Assembly (NCBI GenBank): GCA_014382445.1
Contig: JACNJS010000023.1
Location: forward strand, 62,001-126,000
Origin: Bacteroidota bacterium
GTDB lineage: Bacteria; Bacteroidota; Bacteroidia; Bacteroidales; F082
Length of the DNA stretch: 64,000 bases
Reading direction: 5' to 3'
In this document: positions 9,039-16,316 of the stretch, in pieces
How positions within the stretch are numbered: the first letter of the stretch is position 1
Layout of the letters: every line of letters begins with the position of its first letter
The notes under the pieces: model-generated
What the model was told of the DNA's origin: nothing
The model's input: the letters and a program-made list of their open reading frames with translations, nothing else
The model's database searches: none
Made by a program: the position numbers and the translations under genes

Positions 9039-9704
9039 TTATGCTTGCATAAGCTGATTCAAGCCTTTCCTGTTCAACACTTTAACTTCCTTTCGTTCGA
9101 CTCTGATAAGCTTATCCCTCACCATCTCCCCCATTGCACGGGCAAGTGACGGCCTTGCAACTCCAAACAAATCCGCTAAAGATTGCTGAGAACGATTTAA
9201 TATAATGGTATCACCACCAGAGCCCAGACTATCAAGCAAGAGCTGAGCAATTTTGCCTTTTATAGTTTTAAAAGAAAGGAACTTGATCTTCATAGAAAGG
9301 AATTGAGCACGACTTGAAATCATATTTAAATAGTTCTCAAGGAAGTAGGAATTCATCTGGAACATCTTTATCACTGAATCCCGTGGTATCCTCATCATCC
9401 TAACTTTGGTATTGGCAACAATATTCACAGGAAGCTTACGTCGTTGTCCGAAGAGAAAGGCAGTAGCCACAGGATTAGGTGCAGGAATATCTTCTATCTT
9501 AATGGTCTTTCCTGAAAAGTCTATCATCTCTCCTCTTACTATACCTTCCATCACAATCAGTAGGTTTTCACAATCATCATCACTGTGCGCAATAATCTCT
9601 TCAATCTCATAAACTTTTTCCTGATAAAAAACTTTAGAAAAAATTTCCTCAATTTTCTTAGGATGTATACCCTTGAACAAAGGATTTCCAACTAATTCCT
9701 CCAT
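9039..9704 (-). CDS. Crp/Fnr-family transcriptional regulator
   Basis: From ATG 9704 the product is 221 residues: a cyclic-nucleotide-binding-type sensor domain (~10-130), a dimer helix, and a C-terminal Crp-type winged helix with QQSLADLFGVARPSLARAM as the recognition unit. The frame extends up to 9815, but those extra residues are hydrophobic junk-like. The probable promoter element (9792-9799) also lies inside that extension, so the downstream Met is preferred. Only one Cys is present, which excludes an FNR-type Fe-S sensor. Heme-based (HcpR/DNR-like) or small-molecule sensing is possible. It is divergent from an Fe-S protein and a cupin gene, with a palindromic site between, and so probably controls them and itself. 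Confidence 0.9.
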   Translation of the reverse strand: MEELVGNPLFKGIHPKKIEEIFSKVFYQEKVYEIEEIIAHSDDDCENLLIVMEGIVRGEMIDFSGKTIKIEDIPAPNPVATAFLFGQRRKLPVNIVANTKVRMMRIPRDSVIKMFQMNSYFLENYLNMISSRAQFLSMKIKFLSFKTIKGKIAQLLLDSLGSGGDTIILNRSQQSLADLFGVARPSLARAMGEMVRDKLIRVERKEVKVLNRKGLNQLMQA

Positions 9705-9791
9705 ATCTCTTTTATTTAGTGAATAAATGAAAACTCTGCACTTTGAGAATGGCATTAAAGAAGACGTTTTCTCAAAACCAATAATTATGTA

Positions 9792-9799
9792 CAAAATTA
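9792..9799 (-). promoter_or_regulatory. -7 promoter element of the Crp/Fnr gene
   Basis: On the minus strand this reads TAATTTTG, an exact TAnnTTTG match. It lies 26 bp from the centre of the palindrome at 9818-9833 and ~88 bp upstream of the preferred start at 9704. Confidence 0.55.
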
Positions 9800-9817
9800 T
9801 CAAAATATTATGCATAT

Positions 9818-9833
9818 TGTAACATATGTTACA
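9818..9833. promoter_or_regulatory. Crp/Fnr-type operator, perfect 16-bp palindrome
   Basis: TGTAACATATGTTACA is perfectly symmetric and resembles Crp/Fnr-superfamily sites, which have two inverted 5-6 bp half-sites. It lies between divergent -7 elements. Its centre is about 41.5 bp upstream of the expected transcription start of the ferredoxin gene, the classical class II activator position. The regulator encoded next to it is the obvious candidate ligand, by inference. Confidence 0.8.
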
Positions 9834-9854
9834 TTTTATCTTATAGAAAGAGAA

Positions 9855-9862
9855 TACTTTTG
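9855..9862 (+). promoter_or_regulatory. -7 promoter element of the ferredoxin gene
   Basis: TACTTTTG, an exact TAnnTTTG match, ends 23 bp before the ATG at 9886. There is no convincing -33 TTTG; the palindrome occupies the upstream region, as expected for an activator-dependent promoter. Confidence 0.7.
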
Positions 9863-9885
9863 TTTTTTACTTAAAATTCATAACT

Positions 9886-10767
9886 ATGAAAAGAGATATC
9901 ATACATATTGACGAGAACCTCTGCGACGGATGTGGAGACTGCGTTCCTAATTGTCATGAGGGAGCATTACAAATTATCGATGGAAAAGCGAGGTTGGTTA
10001 GTGATTTGATGTGCGACGGACTAGGTGCTTGCGTGGGTCATTGTCCACAGGGTGCCATTACCATGGAAAACCGCGAAGCAGAACCTTATGACGAGATTGC
10101 AGTTATCAAGGAGATGATCCCAAAAGGCAGAAACCTTATTGTTGCTCACCTTTCACATCTCAAAGAGCATGGAGAAACCGACTTCCTGCAACAAGGAGTT
10201 GGATATCTTGAATCTGTGAGATCAGAACTTCCATTCGATCTTGATGACGCAAAAAGGGAAGTACATCATAGCCAGCAAGCAGAAGTTGCAGGATGCGGCG
10301 GAGGTTGTCCAAGTTCTATTCCTGTTGATTTAGCTGATAGGATAAATCCTGCCAAAACAGCCAGTGAGGTTAATGGCAAAGTGGGTTCTGCACTAACACA
10401 ATGGCCTGTACAGATGCATCTTATCAATCCAGAAGCAGGATATTTTCAAGGAGCCGACCTACTATTTGCTGCCGACTGTGTTGCATTCTCTAAAGGGGAT
10501 TTCCACCAGAATGACCTTCCCGGAAAAAAATTGGTAATTGCCTGTCCTAAATTGGATTCAGGACTTGAATCTTATGTAGAAAAAGTAAAAGTCCTTATTG
10601 AAAATGCAAAGATTAACACCATTACGGTAATGGTAATGGAAGTTCCATGCTGTTCAGGATTATTAAAAATAGTGAAAACAGCAGCTGATAGTGCAAGCAG
10701 GAAAGTACCTGTTAAAGCACAGCTTATAAGCATTAAAGGAGAAGTTTTGAATGAAGAATGGATTTAA
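9886..10767 (+). CDS. Ferredoxin-like iron-sulfur protein
   Basis: A 293-residue cytoplasmic protein. The N-terminus has a complete 4Fe-4S motif (Cys13, 16, 19, 23) and a second motif with Leu46 in the second Cys position (C43-x2-L46-x2-C49-x3-C53P). I recall 'CDGLGAC' as usual in this family, so this is probably not a mutation. Later come GCGGGCPS (Cys137, Cys141), ACPK (Cys220) and VPCCSGL (Cys255-256), which suggest more metal or thiol chemistry. The role is unknown, but electron transfer or redox stress is likely. It forms a probable unit with the cupin gene 77 bp downstream and is divergent from a Crp/Fnr regulator, a context seen for nitrosative or anaerobic stress genes. No hcp gene is in the window. 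Confidence 0.85.
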   Translation: MKRDIIHIDENLCDGCGDCVPNCHEGALQIIDGKARLVSDLMCDGLGACVGHCPQGAITMENREAEPYDEIAVIKEMIPKGRNLIVAHLSHLKEHGETDFLQQGVGYLESVRSELPFDLDDAKREVHHSQQAEVAGCGGGCPSSIPVDLADRINPAKTASEVNGKVGSALTQWPVQMHLINPEAGYFQGADLLFAADCVAFSKGDFHQNDLPGKKLVIACPKLDSGLESYVEKVKVLIENAKINTITVMVMEVPCCSGLLKIVKTAADSASRKVPVKAQLISIKGEVLNEEWI

Positions 10768-10781
10768 TTGTAATCTATAAT

Positions 10782-10805
10782 TGTCAGCTTTTCAAAAAAC
10801 TGACA
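10782..10805 (+). repeat. Small hairpin between the ferredoxin and cupin genes
   Basis: TGTCAG (10782-10787) and CTGACA (10800-10805) are inverted around a 12-nt loop. No T-run follows, so it is more likely an mRNA processing or attenuating hairpin than a full terminator. Confidence 0.35.
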
Positions 10806-10844
10806 GCTTTAAAAAATATCAAACTACACTAAATAATAATAGAC

Positions 10845-11156
10845 ATGGACGCACACAAAATAATTCTAAAAAACGAAATAGAGTATCAAGCCGATACCGT
10901 AGTCAGCAAGCAATTAATAAAAGCAAAGGCTGGAAATATCACACTTTTTGCTTTTAGTGAAGGAGAAGGCCTTAGTGAGCATACCGCTCCTTTTGATGCT
11001 TTTATATCCATCCTGGACGGAACAGCAAAAGTCTTTATTGATAAAAATGAACATGTTCTTGAAGCTGGAGAATCTATCATTATGCCTAAAAATATTCCTC
11101 ATTCACTTCAGGCAGAGAAGAAGTTCAAGATGATGCTCGTGATGATTAGAGGGTAA
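10845..11156 (+). CDS. Small cupin-domain protein
   Basis: A 103-residue single-domain cupin. The two conserved cupin motifs are visible as LSEHTAPFDAFISILDG (~42-58) and EAGESIIMPKNIPHSL (~72-88). His and Glu residues in them could bind one metal ion. It has no signal peptide. Cupins of this size are often found next to Crp/Fnr-regulated redox genes, but the substrate is not known. It follows the Fe-S protein on the same strand and probably shares its palindrome-controlled promoter. Confidence 0.88.
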   Translation: MDAHKIILKNEIEYQADTVVSKQLIKAKAGNITLFAFSEGEGLSEHTAPFDAFISILDGTAKVFIDKNEHVLEAGESIIMPKNIPHSLQAEKKFKMMLVMIRG

Positions 11157-11175
11157 TAATTAGTAGGATATAAAT

Positions 11176-11212
11176 CTGAAAGGTTAGGTTTTGGCAACCT
11201 ATGTCCTTTCAG
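11176..11212 (+). terminator. Hairpin after the cupin gene, possible terminator
   Basis: CTGAAAGG..AGGTT (11176-11190) pairs with AACCT..CCTTTCAG (11196-11212) around a 5-nt loop. The U-tract is poor, so termination is uncertain. Confidence 0.45.
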
Positions 11213-11230
11213 GTTGCCTTGCTCCTGAAA

Positions 11231-11247
11231 GGTATAATAATTATACC
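11231..11247. promoter_or_regulatory. Fur/PerR-like palindrome upstream of the PepSY-type gene
   Basis: GGTATAATAATTATACC is a perfect 8-1-8 palindrome. Its core TATAATnATTATA matches the 7-1-7 layout of Fur-superfamily boxes, especially PerR. It lies ~140 bp before the start of a PepSY-TM-like membrane protein, a group often linked to iron or heme. Assignment to a specific regulator is inference. Confidence 0.45.
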
Positions 11248-11387
11248 GTTACACGAACTTCATTCATTATATGAAATCAAACAAAAATATGTGTTTGAGC
11301 TTTACCCAAGGTTTTCAACGTTCAAGTATAAAAACCTGAAACGTTTTGAACACTTGACAGGTTTACGTAGCAGTAAAAGACAAAATA

Positions 11388-12917
11388 ATGAAAAAGCGGT
11401 TTTGGAAAACATTCCGGTGGCTACATAGGTGGCCATCAATTGTATTAAGTATATTCTTTATTTTATGGCCTTTGTCGGGAATCATCCTGAACCATAGAGA
11501 GACTGTTTCATCTTTTGAAGTGGACCGTGATAATCTCCCTTCTGAATACCAGTATACAAATTGGAACAATGCCTCTGTTAAAGGTACCTTACAATATTCT
11601 CCTGATTCTCTTTTCATTTTTGGAGATGTTGGAATATGGCTTTATACAGAATCCAAGAATTCATTTTCCTCATTTAATAACGGGTTTTTAGATGGGGTTG
11701 ATAATAGGAAAATTAGTGCTCTTCTGTTAAATACTAAAGGGGATTTATACGCAGGTAGTAGAACCGGATTCTACTTATGGGATAAAAAATCACATCAGTG
11801 GAATGCTATTGAACTTTCTGGCAATAATGAAAAGGTAGTTGATATTGCAGAGAAAGACGGACTATTATATTGTATGACCCGTTCTCATATTTATAAAGTT
11901 AATCCTGAAGATTTATCCCTAATTGAAGAATTAAAGATTCTTTCACCTGCTAACGAAGAAGTTGGAAATACTCTTTTTATGACACTATGGGTTATCCACA
12001 GCGGAAAAATTTACGGACTTCCCGGTAAACTCATTGTTGATTTTGTAGGCTTAATATTTATATTCCTGACAATTACAGGATGGATATATTTTCTCTTTCC
12101 CCGGATTATCAAGAGAAGGAAAAAACATGAAAAAAAATCATTCAAACTAATAAAGATCAGCCGCTTTTCTGTTAGTTGGCACAATAGGATCGGTATCTGG
12201 GTGGTGGCATTGATGATGATCACAACCATTACCGGAATGTTCCTTCGACCTCCATTGCTCATATTAATTGCAAATTCAAGTGTAGGAAAAATTCCTTATA
12301 CAATGCTCGATAGAGTCAACCCATGGTACGATAGGTTCAGGGCACTTGAATGGGATGATGAAAAACAGTATTTCCTAATTGGTACAGTTGATGGGATATA
12401 TGTAGTGGATAAGGATTTTAAAACCAATCCGGTAGCACCTCATGTTCAACCTCCAATTTCTGTGATGGGAATAAATGTATTTGATAAAATTGGTAATGGT
12501 TACTATCGCATTGGCTCTTTTTCAGGACTTTTTGCCTGGTCGCCAGAAAAAAATATAGTACGTGATTACTTTACCGGAAAACCGATTATGAGGCAATCAG
12601 ATTCTGGAATGCCCATTTCCAGCACAATGGTTACAGGATTCCACACTAACAAAGAAGGCCATGAATACTATTTTGATTATAATCTGGGAGTAGTTCCATT
12701 TGGACTCGGTAATAAGTTTGTTCCTATGCCGCAAGAAATAAGAGATACACCGATATCCCTATGGAATCTTGCACTGGAAATGCATACAGCCAGATTACTA
12801 AAAGTAATTATGGGATTATTTTATCTACTATTCATTCCGTTGTTCGGATTGTTCACATTTTTTATACTTGTTTCAGGACTGCTTCTTTGGTTGAAAAAGT
12901 ATAGTTGGAATAAATGA
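11388..12917 (+). CDS. PepSY-TM-like membrane protein with two extracytoplasmic propeller-like loops
   Basis: A 509-residue protein with four predicted membrane segments (~15-36, 213-237, 266-287, 474-502). It appears to be two similar halves. Each starts with a Trp/His motif at the membrane (LHRW at 12-15; SWHNR at 264-267) and ends with an IHSGK or EMHTAR motif (His204, His466) before the next helix. The paired His residues resemble those of PepSY-associated membrane proteins, where they may bind heme or quinone. The two large loops (~40-200 and ~300-460) have short repeated strands such as GDLYAGSRTGFYLWD and FLIGTVDGIYVVD, typical of beta-propeller blades and unlike an ordinary PepSY domain. 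A role in iron or heme reduction or uptake is plausible but unproven. A Fur/PerR-like palindrome lies upstream. Confidence 0.75.
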   Translation: MKKRFWKTFRWLHRWPSIVLSIFFILWPLSGIILNHRETVSSFEVDRDNLPSEYQYTNWNNASVKGTLQYSPDSLFIFGDVGIWLYTESKNSFSSFNNGFLDGVDNRKISALLLNTKGDLYAGSRTGFYLWDKKSHQWNAIELSGNNEKVVDIAEKDGLLYCMTRSHIYKVNPEDLSLIEELKILSPANEEVGNTLFMTLWVIHSGKIYGLPGKLIVDFVGLIFIFLTITGWIYFLFPRIIKRRKKHEKKSFKLIKISRFSVSWHNRIGIWVVALMMITTITGMFLRPPLLILIANSSVGKIPYTMLDRVNPWYDRFRALEWDDEKQYFLIGTVDGIYVVDKDFKTNPVAPHVQPPISVMGINVFDKIGNGYYRIGSFSGLFAWSPEKNIVRDYFTGKPIMRQSDSGMPISSTMVTGFHTNKEGHEYYFDYNLGVVPFGLGNKFVPMPQEIRDTPISLWNLALEMHTARLLKVIMGLFYLLFIPLFGLFTFFILVSGLLLWLKKYSWNK

Positions 12918-12946
12918 TAGCAGATTTTCTACAAAGATTAGGAGTT

Positions 12947-12991
12947 CAAACAGTTAATTTTTTTAAGAACTAAAAGTAAATTAACTGTTTG
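12947..12991. terminator. Strong hairpin between the PepSY-type and amylase genes
   Basis: A perfect 14-bp inverted repeat (12947-12960 with 12978-12991) around a 17-nt loop, AT-rich at the loop end. It lies 30 bp after the stop of the membrane-protein gene. No U-run follows directly, so termination is likely but not certain. Confidence 0.5.
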
Positions 12992-13027
12992 GAAATTCGA
13001 CGGAACTCTCTACCGACTTTTTTTTGT

Positions 13028-13035
13028 TAAATTTG
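13028..13035 (+). promoter_or_regulatory. -7 promoter element of the GH13 lipoprotein gene
   Basis: TAAATTTG is an exact TAnnTTTG match ending 22 bp before the ATG at 13058. No clear -33 TTTG is seen at the expected spacing. Confidence 0.6.
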
Positions 13036-13057
13036 TAGGGTAACAAAACCGTCAATC

Positions 13058-14899
13058 ATGATAAAAATCAAACTCAGTATCATTATTCTCGTACTACTTG
13101 TTTCATGTGTTAAAACTCAAAAAGAATCCCTCATCAACCAACCTCCAACTTGGGCAAAAAGTCAGATATGGTACCAAATATTTGTTGAACGTTTTAATAA
13201 CGGAGATGCTACTAATGATCCTACTTCGAAAAACATTTATGCAGCAAGTAATTTCAGACCCGTGCCTGATGATTGGACGATTACACCATGGACTAACAAT
13301 TGGTATCAAACCGAAGACTGGGCTGAAAATATGGATGGTGATTTTTATGGGAAACTGCAATACAGAAGATACGGAGGTGATTTACAAGGTGTGATTGATA
13401 AGCTTGATTATCTGGAAGATCTCGGAATTACAGCTATATATTTTAATCCCGTTAACGATGCCCCATCTTTACACAAATTCGATGCACGCAACTGGCGACA
13501 TATTGATGTAAATTTCGGACCTAATCCAGAAGGCGATAACTTAATTATTGCTTCTGAAGACCCGGGTGATCCAACTACATGGAAATGGACATCAGCTGAC
13601 AAACTTTTTCTGAAACTTGTGGATGAATTACATAAAAGAGGAGTAAAAGTAATTGTTGATTATTCATGGAATCATACAGGTGTTGAATTCTTCGCTTTTA
13701 AAGATATTGTTAAGAATCAGCAAAAATCATCATACCTTGATTGGTATGATATAAAGGAATTTGATAACCCTGCAACTGATGATAATGAATTTAAGTATCA
13801 CGGATGGTTTAATTTACACAGCCTTCCCGAAATTAAAAAAGTAAATATCACAACAGAGAGAAACCCCGGACATCCTTACGAAGGTGATATAAACGAAAGT
13901 GCTAAAAATCATATTTTTGAGGTTTCACGAAGATGGTTAGCTCCAGATGGTGATACAAATAAGGGAATTGATGGTTATCGTTTGGATGTTGCTGATCATA
14001 TTGGTTTAGGATTTTGGCGAGATTACAGAACTTTTATTAAATCGGTTAACCCGGATGCATATTTAATTGGCGAAATTTGGTGGGAATCATGGCCCGACAG
14101 GTTAATGGATCCAACTCCTTACATGCAGGGCGATATTTTTGATGCTGTTATGTACTATCACATCTACAAACCAGCTAGGTACTTTTTTGCAAACACAGAT
14201 CTCAAACTTGATGCAGCACAATTAGTAGATAGTTTACAATTTTTATGGAGGAAATTGGATAAACCAATGCAATATTCGATGATGAACACTGCAGCCACTC
14301 ACGACTCCCCTCGCCTATTATCATCATTTGAAAATAAGGGTTTGTATAAAGTTTGGGCAAAACCTAATGATGATTCTACTTATATAACAGGAAAACCGTC
14401 TGAGGAAACATACAACAGAGTGAAGCTTTACTTAATGCACCAATTCACTATCCCTGGATCACCTCAAATATGGAATGGTGATGAAATGGGAATGTGGGGA
14501 GCCGATGATCCTGATTGCCGGAAACCACTATGGTGGCCCGAATATGAATTTGATGATGAGTACAGAAATAATTTCCAGTCAGGAGAAAAAACTTATGATG
14601 AAGTTGGCTTCAATACGAACCTTTTTGATTTCTATAAAAAGATAATTAGCATTAGAAAAGAGAATCCTGTTTTAGCGACTGGTGATATTGAGTTTTTGGT
14701 TGCTGAGGGGAATAAGCTTATGTACCGGAGATATGATGATAAAGATGAAATACTGGTTCTTTTTAATCTTGAAGAAAAAACTGAGTCGTTTGAATTACGC
14801 GCAGGATTTAATTATATTGATTTAATTAATAACACAACTTCCAATTACTCAATTACACTTGAGCCAACTACTGGTGCGATTTTTAAGCTTGTTGAGTAA
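13058..14899 (+). CDS. GH13 alpha-amylase-family lipoprotein
   Basis: A 613-residue enzyme cleaving alpha-glucans or maltodextrins. A short lipoprotein signal ends in LLVSC (Cys17), placing it at a membrane surface. All GH13 regions are intact: I, VIVDYSWNHTG (~198-208); II, GYRLDVADH with nucleophile Asp310; III, LIGEIWW with acid/base Glu339; IV, ATHDSPR with Asp416. A C-terminal sandwich domain (~540-613) follows. The insertion with WTITPWTNNWYQ..MDGDFYGKLQYRRYGGDLQG suggests a neopullulanase/cyclomaltodextrinase-like subfamily. It faces the SusC-SusD-SusE genes tail to tail and probably hydrolyses the maltodextrins they bring in. A decayed relative lies at 8735-8890. Confidence 0.95.
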   Translation: MIKIKLSIIILVLLVSCVKTQKESLINQPPTWAKSQIWYQIFVERFNNGDATNDPTSKNIYAASNFRPVPDDWTITPWTNNWYQTEDWAENMDGDFYGKLQYRRYGGDLQGVIDKLDYLEDLGITAIYFNPVNDAPSLHKFDARNWRHIDVNFGPNPEGDNLIIASEDPGDPTTWKWTSADKLFLKLVDELHKRGVKVIVDYSWNHTGVEFFAFKDIVKNQQKSSYLDWYDIKEFDNPATDDNEFKYHGWFNLHSLPEIKKVNITTERNPGHPYEGDINESAKNHIFEVSRRWLAPDGDTNKGIDGYRLDVADHIGLGFWRDYRTFIKSVNPDAYLIGEIWWESWPDRLMDPTPYMQGDIFDAVMYYHIYKPARYFFANTDLKLDAAQLVDSLQFLWRKLDKPMQYSMMNTAATHDSPRLLSSFENKGLYKVWAKPNDDSTYITGKPSEETYNRVKLYLMHQFTIPGSPQIWNGDEMGMWGADDPDCRKPLWWPEYEFDDEYRNNFQSGEKTYDEVGFNTNLFDFYKKIISIRKENPVLATGDIEFLVAEGNKLMYRRYDDKDEILVLFNLEEKTESFELRAGFNYIDLINNTTSNYSITLEPTTGAIFKLVE

Positions 14900-14968
14900 C
14901 AGGATTACAGTTCCTTATCCCTTTAGTTTGGGATTCGGAAATCCCGAACAGCAGTATCAGCTCAAACC

Positions 14969-15031
14969 TTTTTGTCATTTCGAGACCCAACACCCCCGTA
15001 AAAAGGGGCGCACATAGTGTGATGACAAAAA
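14969..15031. repeat. Palindromic intergenic element
   Basis: TTTTTGTCAT (14969-14978) is inverted as ATGACAAAAA (15022-15031), with an inner CCCC/GGGG pairing around GTAAAAA. The GTCATTTCGA core resembles short dispersed palindromic repeats I recall from Bacteroidota genomes. Only one copy was seen in this window. Confidence 0.5.
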
Positions 15032-15140
15032 TTCCAAAGCTCAAAAATCATGCATTTTGTTTTATCATCGGATTAAACAATATTCATGATCTATGAGAAA
15101 CGTATTTCATTGTTTTAGAAGAGAAAATCACACTAAAACA

Positions 15141-15175
15141 AAAACCTCCCTGCTTAATAGCAGAGAGGTTTTTTT
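15141..15175. terminator. Bidirectional intrinsic terminator
   Basis: Arms 15141-15154 and 15159-15172 (AAAACCTCCCTGCT / AGCAGAGAGGTTTT) pair with one mismatch around a 4-nt loop and are flanked by an A-run and a T-run. It lies 14 bp after the stop of the minus-strand SusE gene, which it ends. It may also stop read-through from the amylase gene. Confidence 0.88.
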
Positions 15176-15189
15176 CAGTAAGTTAATTA

Positions 15190-16296
15190 CTAGTTTTTAA
15201 TAAACTCATATGTTGGAATAGGATTACTCATATCAAGTATAAAAGTATAGTTTCCTGGACCTTCCGGCATTGGAATATCCGGTCCACCAGGAGCAAGCTC
15301 ATTTGTACCTGCAGCACCCTGACCAAGATTGATATCCCATGTATCGTTGGCACGGAACTTAAAGCGAAGTTCACTGGCATCAGGTGGCTCAATAACATCA
15401 ATTGTGATAGTAAGCACATGGTTATCCATATCATAATCTAAGTCAACATCCTCTGTCCAATCACCATTAAGAATACCTGAACCAATCACACCCCAATTTT
15501 GAACAACATACGACCATGTTAAAGCAATAGTATCGCAAGTAAGTATGTAACCACCAAAATCAGGAACTGAAAGGTTGCTGGCGCCATTATCGGTATTCAA
15601 TAAACCTTCACCACCAAACCCAAAATTAGTATGATTCCAGTCGGGAGCTGAAGTAAACTTAAACTGATAAGTACCACCCTCTGGATAATACACATAACCT
15701 GTATATTTACCATCGTTTAATGGTGACCAAACATTTGGAGCGGCAGCAGGATTCCATCCCTGGTAGTCGCCGGGTACCCATAAACGTGGAGTTTCAACAG
15801 GAGGAGGTTCGGCTGATTTAAAAGTTGTTACAGTTGCTCTTATAACAGCAGAAGTATCGTTTGTATATGAAGCATTGCTAATACCACTAATTACTCTAAA
15901 CTCAATATTTGCAGTTGAGTCACCTGGTACGCCGAACTGTAATAATATAGTGTTAAGTTTATAAACATTAGTTTCATAAACCAATTCCTGAGTATTATAT
16001 AGCTCCTTATAAGTATCAAAGTTACTGTCAGCATATGCCATTTGCAATGAATATGTTGGCAATGGAAGAGTTGCTCCTCCGGAAACTGAATAAGTTGCAG
16101 CAGTCCAGTTTACCAACAATGGATATGCTGAATCAGCCAATGTAAGCACTGTAACAGAACCAGTTTCAGGGTTTGTGATGGCAGCAGCAACAGAGAGATC
16201 GATGTTCATTATCGGTTCCGTTTCCTCTTTCTGGCAGGAGCCCAGAAAAATAACAAGACCGATTATTAGTGTAGTTATTAAATTTATCTTTTTCAT
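15190..16296 (-). CDS. SusE-family starch-binding outer-membrane lipoprotein
   Basis: A 368-residue lipoprotein (FLGSC, Cys21). An N-terminal SusE domain (~25-130) with NPETGSVTVLTLADS and a following Ig-like region is followed by one or two carbohydrate-binding modules. The segment LWVPGDYQGWNPAAAP (~187-202) is typical of SusE/SusF starch-binding domains, in which Trp residues stack on alpha-glucan. It binds starch at the cell surface and helps the SusC-SusD pair upstream. It is the last gene of the SusC-D-E unit, 20 bp after susD, and ends at a strong terminator. Confidence 0.9.
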   Translation of the reverse strand: MKKINLITTLIIGLVIFLGSCQKEETEPIMNIDLSVAAAITNPETGSVTVLTLADSAYPLLVNWTAATYSVSGGATLPLPTYSLQMAYADSNFDTYKELYNTQELVYETNVYKLNTILLQFGVPGDSTANIEFRVISGISNASYTNDTSAVIRATVTTFKSAEPPPVETPRLWVPGDYQGWNPAAAPNVWSPLNDGKYTGYVYYPEGGTYQFKFTSAPDWNHTNFGFGGEGLLNTDNGASNLSVPDFGGYILTCDTIALTWSYVVQNWGVIGSGILNGDWTEDVDLDYDMDNHVLTITIDVIEPPDASELRFKFRANDTWDINLGQGAAGTNELAPGGPDIPMPEGPGNYTFILDMSNPIPTYEFIKN

Positions 16297-16316
16297 AAGT
16301 ATATAATTTACAACTG

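Noticed and set aside
9038-9053. Inverted repeat CTTATGC-TT-GCATAAG
   Set aside because: It overlaps the last codons of the Crp/Fnr gene and has no T-run; probably chance.
9705-9815. N-terminal extension of the Crp/Fnr gene
   Set aside because: It contains the probable promoter element and reads as hydrophobic non-conserved sequence; Met at 9704 gives a normal family length.
10012-10050. Missing Cys in the second ferredoxin motif as a mutation
   Set aside because: Leu at this position is, to my knowledge, usual in this family, so it is not evidence of decay.
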